Shown here piece after piece: positions 7,903 to 14,502 of a DNA stretch of 19,782 nt. Position 1 is the stretch's first letter. Every line of letters begins with the position of its first letter. The stretch spans positions 1-19,782 of the forward strand of contig JBOGOC010000057.1 in assembly GCA_050747525.1 (NCBI GenBank), in the 5' to 3' direction. A program made the position numbers and the translations under genes. Source of the stretch: JBOGOC01 sp050747525 (GTDB lineage Bacteria; Acidobacteriota; Polarisedimenticolia; JACPZX01; DASXTC01). Under the pieces are notes generated by a model, which was given only the letters and a program-made list of their open reading frames with translations, made no database searches and was not told where the DNA came from.

Positions 7903-9806
7903 TGTGCGGCATCGCGGGTTACGTGAACCTCGACCCGGCCCACCCCGCGGTCGAGGCGGTGGTGCAGGCGATGACCCGCACGCTGACCCACCGCGGTCCG
8001 GATGAAGAGGGGTACCACCTGGACGGGCCCGCCGCCCTGGGGATGAGGCGCCTGTCGATCATCGATCTGTCGACCGGGCGCCAGCCGATCGCCAACGAGG
8101 ACGGCACGGTGCAGCTGGTGTTCAACGGCGAGGTGTACAACCACCTCGAGCTGCGCGCCGAGCTCGAGGCCAGGGGGCACCGGTTCCGCACGCGGGCCGA
8201 CACGGAGGTGATCGTCCACCTCTACGAGGAATACGGGGACGCCTTCGTGGGCCGGCTCAACGCCATGTGCGCGCTGGCCCTGTGGGACGCGCGGCGCCGG
8301 AGGCTGGTCCTGGCGCGCGACCGCATGGGGAAGAAGCCGCTGCACTACGCGCTCACCCCCGAGGCGTTCGTGTTCGGGTCGGAGCCCAAGGCGTTGCTGC
8401 GCCATCCCGCCGTGAAGGGCTCGCTGGACGAAGCGTCCATGGCGCGCTACCTGGTGCACGAGTACGTGCCGTGCCCGCGGTCCATCTTCCGCGGCGTGGC
8501 CAAGCTGCGCCCGGGCCACATCGGGGTGCTGGAAGGCGGCGTCTTCCGCGAGATCCCGTACTGGGACATCCCCGCGCCCGAAGAGGCCGTCCCCGCGCAC
8601 ATCGAGGAGACGTTGCGCGAGACGGTGAGCGCCGCGGTGAGCTGCCGCCTGATGTCCGACGTGCCGCTGGGAGTGTTTCTCTCGGGAGGCGTGGACTCCA
8701 CGTCGATCGTGGCCTGCATGGCGAAGGCGGCCAAGGAGGTCCGCACTTTCTCCGTGGCGTTCGACGACGCGTCGTTCGACGAGTCGGCGCATTTTCGGAG
8801 CGTGGCCCGGCACTACGGCACGCGCCACGAGGAGCGCGTGCTCACGGCCGACGCGCTGCTGGAGCTGCTGCCGGCGCTGGCCCCGCTGCTGGACGAGCCG
8901 CTGGGGGACGCCTCGATCCTCCCCACGCACATGCTGTCGCGCTTCACGCGCGAGCACGTCACTGTGGCGCTGGGAGGAGACGGCGGCGACGAGCTGTTCG
9001 CCGGGTATCCGACGTACCAGGCGCATCGGCTGGCCGGCTGGTACGAGCGGCTGCCGTCGGCGCTCAAGGCGGGGGTGGTGGAGCCGCTGGTGCGCGCGCT
9101 GCCGGTCTCGCGACGCAACATCAGCTTCGATTTCAAGGCGCGGCGCTTCATCAAAGGGGCGGGGCTTCCGCCCGAGGAGCGCAACCAGGTCTGGCTGGGC
9201 TCGTTCTCGCCGGCCGAGGCGCTCGCGCTTCTGGCCCCCGACGTGCGCCACGCGCTGCGCGACGACGACCTGCTGGACGAAGCCCGCGCCCACTTCGCGC
9301 GCGCCGGGGCACGCGACACCCTGGGGCGGCTGCAGTACGTGGATCTCAAGATGTACCTGCAGGACGGGATCCTGGTGAAGGTGGACCGGGCCAGCATGGC
9401 CTGCTCGCTGGAGGTGCGGGCCCCGCTGCTGGATCACCGGCTGGTGGAGCTGGTGGCCCGCCTGCCGACCTCGTGGAAGCTGCGCGGGATGACGACCAAG
9501 TATATCCTCAAGCGCGCCATGGGCCCCTGGCTGCCTCCGGGGATCACGAACCGGCCCAAGAAAGGGTTCGGCGTTCCGGTGGCCACGTGGCTGCGCGGCC
9601 CGCTGAAAGGGATGATGCTCGATCTGCTCGCGGCCCCGCGCCTGCGCCGGCAGGGCCTTCTCGATCCGGCCGCGGTGGAGGTGCTGGTGCGCGATCATCT
9701 GGAGGGACGTCTGGACAACCGCAAGCCGATCTGGACCCTGCTGATGCTGCAACTCTGGCAGGAGCACTGGGCCGGCGTGGGACGGCATGAGACCATCGCT
9801 GCCTGA
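7902..9806 (+). CDS. asnB: Asparagine synthase (glutamine-hydrolysing) family amidotransferase
   Basis: 634 residues, full length for the family. ATG 7902 is fixed by the need for Cys2 to become the N-terminal nucleophile (MCGIAGYV). The glutaminase domain (2 to about 195) has RGPD (31-34), RLSIIDLSTGRQPI (50-63), FNGEVYN (74-80) and R98-A-D100 for glutamine binding. The synthetase domain has the pyrophosphate loop SGGVDST (261-267), GGDGGDELFAGY (358-369) and the late SLEVRAPLLDHRLVE motif. All catalytic motifs are intact. The reaction is ATP-dependent amidation of a carboxylate using glutamine. In cells, AsnB makes asparagine, but paralogues in glycan clusters amidate sugar acids. Its place between a membrane GT-C-like protein and a methyltransferase favours the glycan role, which is inference. 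The start is coupled to the upstream stop and the end overlaps the next gene by 20 bases. Confidence 0.92.
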   Translation: MCGIAGYVNLDPAHPAVEAVVQAMTRTLTHRGPDEEGYHLDGPAALGMRRLSIIDLSTGRQPIANEDGTVQLVFNGEVYNHLELRAELEARGHRFRTRADTEVIVHLYEEYGDAFVGRLNAMCALALWDARRRRLVLARDRMGKKPLHYALTPEAFVFGSEPKALLRHPAVKGSLDEASMARYLVHEYVPCPRSIFRGVAKLRPGHIGVLEGGVFREIPYWDIPAPEEAVPAHIEETLRETVSAAVSCRLMSDVPLGVFLSGGVDSTSIVACMAKAAKEVRTFSVAFDDASFDESAHFRSVARHYGTRHEERVLTADALLELLPALAPLLDEPLGDASILPTHMLSRFTREHVTVALGGDGGDELFAGYPTYQAHRLAGWYERLPSALKAGVVEPLVRALPVSRRNISFDFKARRFIKGAGLPPEERNQVWLGSFSPAEALALLAPDVRHALRDDDLLDEARAHFARAGARDTLGRLQYVDLKMYLQDGILVKVDRASMACSLEVRAPLLDHRLVELVARLPTSWKLRGMTTKYILKRAMGPWLPPGITNRPKKGFGVPVATWLRGPLKGMMLDLLAAPRLRRQGLLDPAAVEVLVRDHLEGRLDNRKPIWTLLMLQLWQEHWAGVGRHETIAA

Positions 9807-10779
9807 TCTGCTGGCCTGCCCTGCGTGCCACGGCCGGCTGTCGCCGTCCGCCCGCGACGTGGAGGACGGCGAGATCATGGCCGGCGAGCTGCGCTGCGCG
9901 GCCTGTGCGAAGGGCTGGCCCATCCGCGGCGGGGTTCCCCGCTTCGTGGAGACCCTGGCCACGGGCGACGAAGCCCGCACGGCGCGCGCGTTCGGCTGGG
10001 AGTGGCAGGTGTTCTCCGACATGCAGGGGTACCACGAGCGCCAGTTCCTGGACTGGATCGATCCGGTGCGCCCCGAGTCGTTCCGCGGCCGTGTCGTGCT
10101 GGAGGGAGGATGCGGCAAGGGGCGCCACACCACTCTGGTGGGACGCTGGGGGGCCAGGGCCGTGATCGGTGTGGATCTCTCCGATGCGGTGGACGTGGCC
10201 TACGCCCACACGCGCGGCCAGCCCAACGTGCACATCGTGCAGGCAGACCTGCGGGCGCTTCCGCTGGGCCCGGGCTCGTGCGACCACGCCTTCTCGGTGG
10301 GGGTGCTGCACCACCTGCCCGATCCGTTGGAGGGGTTCCGCTCGCTGGCCCGTGCCGTGAAGCCAGGGGGCGAGATCACCGTGTGGGTGTACGGGGCCGA
10401 GGGGAACGGCTGGATCCGCCACGTGGTGACCCCCGTGAGGCGGACCTTCACATCACGGCTGCCGCCGCCGGTGCTCTACCCGCTGTCGTGGATGGCGGCC
10501 ATACCTCTGTGGGTGGCCCTGCGCACGCTGTACCATCCGGCTGCCCGGCGTCCCGACGCGGTGTGGGGGCGCCTGCTTCCGTATCGTGGGTACCTGTCGT
10601 ACATCAGCGGCTTTCCCTTCCGGGAGATCCACCACATCGTGCATGATCACCTGGCCGCGCCGGTGGCCTTCTATCTACGCCGGGACGAGCTGGAGGAGTG
10701 GTACCGCGGGGTGGGGGCGCGCCGGCTCACCCTGGCGTGGCACAACCAGAACAGCTGGCGGGCGCACGGAGAGCTATGA
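9787..10779 (+). CDS. SAM-dependent methyltransferase with intact Trm112-like zinc ribbon
   Basis: 330 residues from ATG 9787, inside the end of asnB. The N-terminus carries two CxxC pairs, C11/C14 in ACPACHGRL and C37/C40 in RCAACAKGWPIRGGVPRF, forming a Trm112-like zinc ribbon. The methyltransferase core follows: VVLEGGCGKGRHT (103-115), AVIGVDLSDAVDVA (125-138), QADLRALPLGPGSCD and VGVLHHLPDP, then AVKPGGEITVWVYG. After about residue 215 there is a long, partly hydrophobic C-terminal region with many Trp, Tyr and His that may hold a lipid-linked or sugar substrate. It is a different methyltransferase from the one at 5203, sharing the general layout but little close sequence. It probably modifies a glycan or its lipid carrier. 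Its stop overlaps the GT2 start as ATGA. Confidence 0.86.
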   Translation: MRPSLPDLLACPACHGRLSPSARDVEDGEIMAGELRCAACAKGWPIRGGVPRFVETLATGDEARTARAFGWEWQVFSDMQGYHERQFLDWIDPVRPESFRGRVVLEGGCGKGRHTTLVGRWGARAVIGVDLSDAVDVAYAHTRGQPNVHIVQADLRALPLGPGSCDHAFSVGVLHHLPDPLEGFRSLARAVKPGGEITVWVYGAEGNGWIRHVVTPVRRTFTSRLPPPVLYPLSWMAAIPLWVALRTLYHPAARRPDAVWGRLLPYRGYLSYISGFPFREIHHIVHDHLAAPVAFYLRRDELEEWYRGVGARRLTLAWHNQNSWRAHGEL

Positions 10780-11807
10780 GCAGCCGGCGGACCGTTTCGG
10801 TGGTGGTCCCTCTCTACAACGAGCAGGACAACGTCGAGCAGCTGCACGCCGAGATCGTGGCGGCCATGGATCGCACCTCGGCCGCCTGGGAAGTGATCTA
10901 CGTCGACGATGGCAGCATTGACCGCACCTGGGAGCGCCTCATGGCGGCCCGGCGGTCGCGCCCCGGCCAGGTGATCGCAGTCCGCCTGCGCAGGAACTTC
11001 GGGCAGACGGCGGCCCTGGCCGCCGGCTTCCAGAACGCCTCGGGAGAAGTCATCGTGACGCTGGACGGCGATCTGCAGAACGATCCGGCCGACATCCCGA
11101 TGCTGCTGGGCAAGCTGGACGAAGGGTTCGACGTGGTGAGCGGGTGGCGCCGCGTTCGCAAGGACGCGCTGGTGGCGCGCCGGCTTCCGTCGCACGCGGC
11201 CAACTGGCTCATCAGCCGCATGGCCTCGGTGCCGCTGCACGATCATGGCTGCACCCTGAAGGCGTACCGGCGCGAGGTCGTGGAGCAGATCGCCCTGTAC
11301 GGCGAGATGCACCGGTTCATCCCGGCGCAGGCGTTCTGGATCGGGGCGCGCATCTGCGAGGTGGTGGTCCATCACCGCCCGCGCACGCGTGGGACGTCCA
11401 AGTACGGCATCGGGCGCACCTACCGCGTGATGCTCGACCTGATCACCGTGCGGTTCCTGGGGGCGCACGGCACCAAGCCGCTGCATGCGTTCGGGGCGAT
11501 GGGGCTTGTGTTCGTGGTGCTGGGCGTGCTCACGGTGGTGGTGCTGGCCTGGCTCAAGTACCGCACCGGGGTGAGCTTCATCCAGTCGCCGCTGCTGCTG
11601 CTGTCCGCGCTGTTCATGATGCTGGGAGGCCAGAGCCTGCTGCTGGGGCTGCTGGCCGAGATTTCGGTGCGCACCTACTACGAGTCGCAGCAGAAGACCA
11701 TCTACATCGTGCGCGAGATCGCCCGCCCCGATTCGGCCGCCGTCACGGAATCGCCCGCAGCCGCATCAGAGCCTCCTGGCAGGGGCGGTACCCGGGCTGC
11801 GCCGTGA
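10776..11807 (+). CDS. GT2 family glycosyltransferase, polyprenyl-phosphate sugar synthase type (DPM1/ArnC/GtrB-like)
   Basis: 343 residues from ATG 10776, which overlaps the upstream stop (ATGA) and has GGAG a few bases before it. The GT-A domain shows VVPLYNEQDNV (10-20), VDDGSIDRT (43-51), NFGQTAALAAG (74-84) and the metal-binding DGDLQNDP (97-104). The HR.IP-type acceptor loop is present as GEMHRFIP (176-183), and RTRGTSKYGIGR (203-214) follows. Two membrane helices at about 236-260 and 270-298 anchor it, as in GtrB and ArnC. Such enzymes move a sugar from UDP- or GDP-sugar to undecaprenyl phosphate on the cytoplasmic side. This would supply the donor for the GT-C-like membrane proteins in the window. 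The tail is Pro/Ala-rich. The final 65 bases are antisense to the end of the next gene. Confidence 0.92.
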   Translation: MSSRRTVSVVVPLYNEQDNVEQLHAEIVAAMDRTSAAWEVIYVDDGSIDRTWERLMAARRSRPGQVIAVRLRRNFGQTAALAAGFQNASGEVIVTLDGDLQNDPADIPMLLGKLDEGFDVVSGWRRVRKDALVARRLPSHAANWLISRMASVPLHDHGCTLKAYRREVVEQIALYGEMHRFIPAQAFWIGARICEVVVHHRPRTRGTSKYGIGRTYRVMLDLITVRFLGAHGTKPLHAFGAMGLVFVVLGVLTVVVLAWLKYRTGVSFIQSPLLLLSALFMMLGGQSLLLGLLAEISVRTYYESQQKTIYIVREIARPDSAAVTESPAAASEPPGRGGTRAAP

Positions 11808-13926
11808 GGCAGCTGGCGTAGGCCTGCAGGGCCTCGTCCTTCCGCCCGTCCGCCGCGTACAGGTCGCCGAGGTCCTTCCACGCGAAGTAGGCCCCCGGGT
11901 TGAGGTGGATCAGGTCCTTCGTAGCCTGGATCGCCTCAGGCATGCGCTGCAGCACTTGATAGGCTTTGGTCAGGTACTGCAGGGGGCTCCAGGCGGTGGG
12001 GGCCGCCGCCGCGGCGCGCTTCGCCTCGTCGAGCCACTGCTCGGCCATGTCCTGGCGCAGCTCCACCGCCTCGGAGCGCGCCGGGGTGATCAGCTTGTAG
12101 CCGTCGCGCTGGATGATCTCCTGGAAGCGCGGGCGGTCGCGCAGGTACACCACGTGCCGGTCGTCGAAATAGACCAAGGTCCATTCCGGCGAGTTGTCCA
12201 GGTACGCGTAGATCGGCTGGGCGCGGTCCTGGACGTAGGTGAGCAGCAGGAAGTCCACGTCGTACTTCTTCACGTAATTGTCCAGAGCCTGGGGGTCGTT
12301 GAGGACCCGCATGTAGTCGAGGTAGAGGGCCTCCCCGTACACGTCGTTGCGCGAGTCCATCCCCACCTTGACGTCGGGCCACATGCGGTGGATGAGCATC
12401 GCGGCCGCGTTGTACGAGGGCAGGCAGCGGCCCGTTATGTGGTTCTTCTCGATCCAGTCGACCGCGTCGGTGGGCATGTTGCTGGCGATCCCCAGCCCGG
12501 TCTCTCTCCTGGTGTCGGGGTTGAAGCCGAAGTAGTAGGCGTCGGCGTAGGTGTACCAGGCCAGGGCGGCCAGGAGGATCCCCGTCCCGTAGAGCGTTCC
12601 CTGCGCCACGCGTGGCTGGCGCCACCAGCGCGCGGCTCCCGCGCGGTCCAGGATGGCGTTCAGGTTGTGGGCCAGTGTCGGGAGCGTGGCCACCACGGCG
12701 TCGGTGACCGCCCGGTTGTGGCGCATGGACATGGCGAAGAACAGGGCCACGATGCCGGCGTGATGGAACTCCAGCCGGTGCGTGTTGGCCAGCAGGAAGA
12801 GTCCCACCATCACGTACCACAACGACGCGTGCTGCTCCACCAGGGTGGGGAGCCGGCTCTTGTAGGCGCTGGCGAACTCGTACACGAAAAAGACCCACGC
12901 CACTCCCAGCAGCAGGTTGGCGAACTGCGCGGCCGTGCGCCATCCGCCGCGCAGCTCCTGATGCCCGCGAATCACCAGGAACGAGCCGAACAGCACCGCC
13001 ACCCAGAAGATGTAGTACAGGAACATGGACGAGAGGTTGTAGCTGGGGAAGAGGGCCGACTGCCACTCGTAGATCCCCTTCATGAAGACGTCCTGCCCGG
13101 TCAGCTCGAAGGGGAAGGTGAGCAGGCGGTAGCCGTACGGGTTGATCAGGGCGAAGGCCAGCGACGCCGGCAGCAGCGCCGCCACGCGCAGCACGTCGGC
13201 CATGGGGCGGGCGTCTTCGCGCGCCAGGCCGAACCATCGCGTGCGCAGGTGCATGACCAGCTCGGCCAGGGCGAACATCACCAGCATGGCCAGCCCCTGG
13301 AAGTGCCCGCCGTGCATGTTGGTCCAGAGCATGTGCAGGGGCGGGATGGCGTACAGCCAGGCGCGCCGGCCGGTCTTGCGCCACGAGAGGTAGCACAGAA
13401 TGTAAAGGGCCTCGAACAGGTACGAGAAGATGTGGGGTCGTTCGAGGAAACGGGCCGAGCCGATGTACAGCATCATCGCGAAGCAGGGGAGTGCGACCGC
13501 CAGGCGCACCGAGAGCACGCGGCAGGCGCCCAGCAGCGCGGCGCAGGTGGCGAAGATGACCGCGGACTTGAAGAAGATGAGCCCCGTGACGCCGCCGGCT
13601 GCGTACACCAGATGGAACACCACCCCGCTGAGCCATTCGTGGGCGACGTAGTCGTGGTCCGAGGCGCTGAACGAGTACGGGTCCTTGTCGGGGACCGCCC
13701 AGGTCGACAGGATGTTCTGGCCGGTGCGCAGGTGGATCCAGATGTCGTTGTTGGACATCTTGAAGATGGTGAGCACGGCGATGAGGGCGGCCAGCGCGGT
13801 CAGGGCGAAGGCGATGGCCACGACGGTGCGCGGCGACGGGGGTGCCTGCGGGGGAGGCTGCGCGGGCTGCTGGCCCGCCCGCGGCGCGCTCTTGTTGCGC
13901 GCGCCGGTCCCGGCCCGATCCTTCAC
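11743..13926 (-). CDS. Large polytopic membrane protein with C-terminal TPR, GT-C-like
   Basis: 727 residues from GTG 13926. A basic, Pro-rich cytoplasmic leader (1-33) precedes helix 1 (34-56). The first external loop reads NNDIWIHLRTGQNIL (59-73), VPDKDPYSFS (78-87) and AHEWLSGVVFHLVY (95-108). This pattern is recurrent in uncharacterised bacterial GT-C-like membrane proteins; D61 and D82 are candidate catalytic acids. About ten more helices follow to about residue 470, then an external domain with GMDSRNDVYGEALY and a VYFDDRHVVYLRDRP strand pair. The end (643-727) holds about two TPR units, for example FAWKDLGDLYAADGRKDEAL. It may transfer sugars from a lipid carrier to an exported target, but no member known to me has a proven reaction. 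It diverges from the CcmH-like gene and converges with the GT2 gene, overlapping it by 65 bases. Confidence 0.75.
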   Translation of the reverse strand: MKDRAGTGARNKSAPRAGQQPAQPPPQAPPSPRTVVAIAFALTALAALIAVLTIFKMSNNDIWIHLRTGQNILSTWAVPDKDPYSFSASDHDYVAHEWLSGVVFHLVYAAGGVTGLIFFKSAVIFATCAALLGACRVLSVRLAVALPCFAMMLYIGSARFLERPHIFSYLFEALYILCYLSWRKTGRRAWLYAIPPLHMLWTNMHGGHFQGLAMLVMFALAELVMHLRTRWFGLAREDARPMADVLRVAALLPASLAFALINPYGYRLLTFPFELTGQDVFMKGIYEWQSALFPSYNLSSMFLYYIFWVAVLFGSFLVIRGHQELRGGWRTAAQFANLLLGVAWVFFVYEFASAYKSRLPTLVEQHASLWYVMVGLFLLANTHRLEFHHAGIVALFFAMSMRHNRAVTDAVVATLPTLAHNLNAILDRAGAARWWRQPRVAQGTLYGTGILLAALAWYTYADAYYFGFNPDTRRETGLGIASNMPTDAVDWIEKNHITGRCLPSYNAAAMLIHRMWPDVKVGMDSRNDVYGEALYLDYMRVLNDPQALDNYVKKYDVDFLLLTYVQDRAQPIYAYLDNSPEWTLVYFDDRHVVYLRDRPRFQEIIQRDGYKLITPARSEAVELRQDMAEQWLDEAKRAAAAAPTAWSPLQYLTKAYQVLQRMPEAIQATKDLIHLNPGAYFAWKDLGDLYAADGRKDEALQAYASCLTAQPGYRPCQEALMRLRAIP

Positions 13927-13983
13927 CCGGCGGGTTCCGTCGGAATGGTGTGGGGTGCAGGCCGGGTGTACATAGGAGCCGGG

Positions 13984-14012
13984 AGTCTACAGGAGCCCGG
14001 GTTCTTTGACAA
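13984..14012 (-). promoter_or_regulatory. Promoter for the GT-C/TPR membrane protein, sharing -35 bases with the opposite promoter
   Basis: Read on the minus strand, TTGTCA (14012-14007) and TAGACT (13989-13984) are 17 bases apart, a good sigma70 match. Transcription would begin near 13977, about 50 bases before GTG 13926. Its -35 is the other strand of the TTGACA used by the plus-strand promoter. Confidence 0.5.
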
Positions 14013-14018
14013 CGCGAA
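14005..14018 (+). repeat. Inverted 14-base block, left copy (pairs with 16477-16490)
   Basis: TTTGACAACGCGAA at 14005-14018 matches TTTGACAAAGCGAA read on the minus strand at 16490-16477, with 13 of 14 bases the same. The block includes the -35 hexamer of each promoter plus seven bases downstream, which sigma70 does not need. The two copies face inward around the CcmH-like/HNH gene pair. Confidence 0.55.
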
Positions 14019-14035
14019 GGGAGGGTCCCTATACT
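14006..14035 (+). promoter_or_regulatory. Near-consensus sigma70 promoter for the CcmH-like gene, leaderless start
   Basis: TTGACA (14006-14011) matches the -35 consensus fully, and TATACT (14030-14035) matches the -10 at five of six positions. The spacer is 18 bases. GTG 14042 begins seven bases after the -10, exactly where transcription should start, so the mRNA would have no leader. The spacer holds AGGGTCCCT, a small palindrome with one central base. Confidence 0.75.
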
Positions 14036-14041
14036 CGCGCC

Positions 14042-14497
14042 GTGGGCAAGGCTTCGGGGGAGACACTCAAGAGACGCATCGTCGGGGGGGGCGCCCTTGC
14101 GGTGTTGCTCGTGCTGGCGGGCGTGGCCTTCTGGCCCAGGCAGCCCGGGGCGGCGTCCTCGCCGACCGGCATCCAGCCCGCGGCCCCGTCTCCCGATCTC
14201 CCGCAGGGAGGGGTCACCGAGACGCTTCCCACGCTGCCTCCGCGGGGCAAGGAGATCACGGAGATCACCGCCACCCTGGAGGACGTGCATCTCAGTCCCC
14301 AGGCCCGCCTGATGGCCGAGCGTCTCGTGTGCGTGTGCGGATGCAACGACATCCTGTCCACCTGCAACTGCAAGGAGACCCCGGGCAGCCGCGACATGAA
14401 GACGTATCTTCAGGAGCTCGTCTCCGGCGGGAAGTCGCCATCGGAGGTCGAGGCGGCCATGGTGGCGCGCTACGGGGAAAAGGTCATCCCGCCGTAA
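14042..14497 (+). CDS. CcmH/NrfF-like membrane-anchored cysteine-rich protein
   Basis: 151 residues from GTG 14042. The open frame extends back to TTG 14006, but that TTG is the promoter -35, so GTG is preferred. One helix at about 13-31 anchors the protein with the rest outside; a Pro-rich linker follows to about residue 70. The globular part contains RLVCVCGCNDILSTCNC (94-110; cysteines 97, 99, 101, 108, 110), then RDMKTYLQELVSGGKSPSEV and ARYGEKVIPP. The ending is the typical CcmH/CycL/NrfF helix pair (G.s..ev....v.rYGe.v...P). Those proteins reduce apocytochrome or handle thiols in cytochrome c maturation using LRCxxCQ. Here the motif is instead CxCxC plus CxC, so the thiol chemistry, or a metal site, may differ. 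No other ccm genes are nearby. A run of eight G at 14084-14091 could cause slippage. Confidence 0.7.
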   Translation: MGKASGETLKRRIVGGGALAVLLVLAGVAFWPRQPGAASSPTGIQPAAPSPDLPQGGVTETLPTLPPRGKEITEITATLEDVHLSPQARLMAERLVCVCGCNDILSTCNCKETPGSRDMKTYLQELVSGGKSPSEVEAAMVARYGEKVIPP

Positions 14498-14502
14498 AGC
14501 GG

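Noticed and set aside
14006..14041. TTG 14006 as the start of the CcmH-like protein (163 residues).
   Set aside because: This TTG is part of the -35 hexamer, so the codons from 14006 to 14041 would lie upstream of the transcription start.
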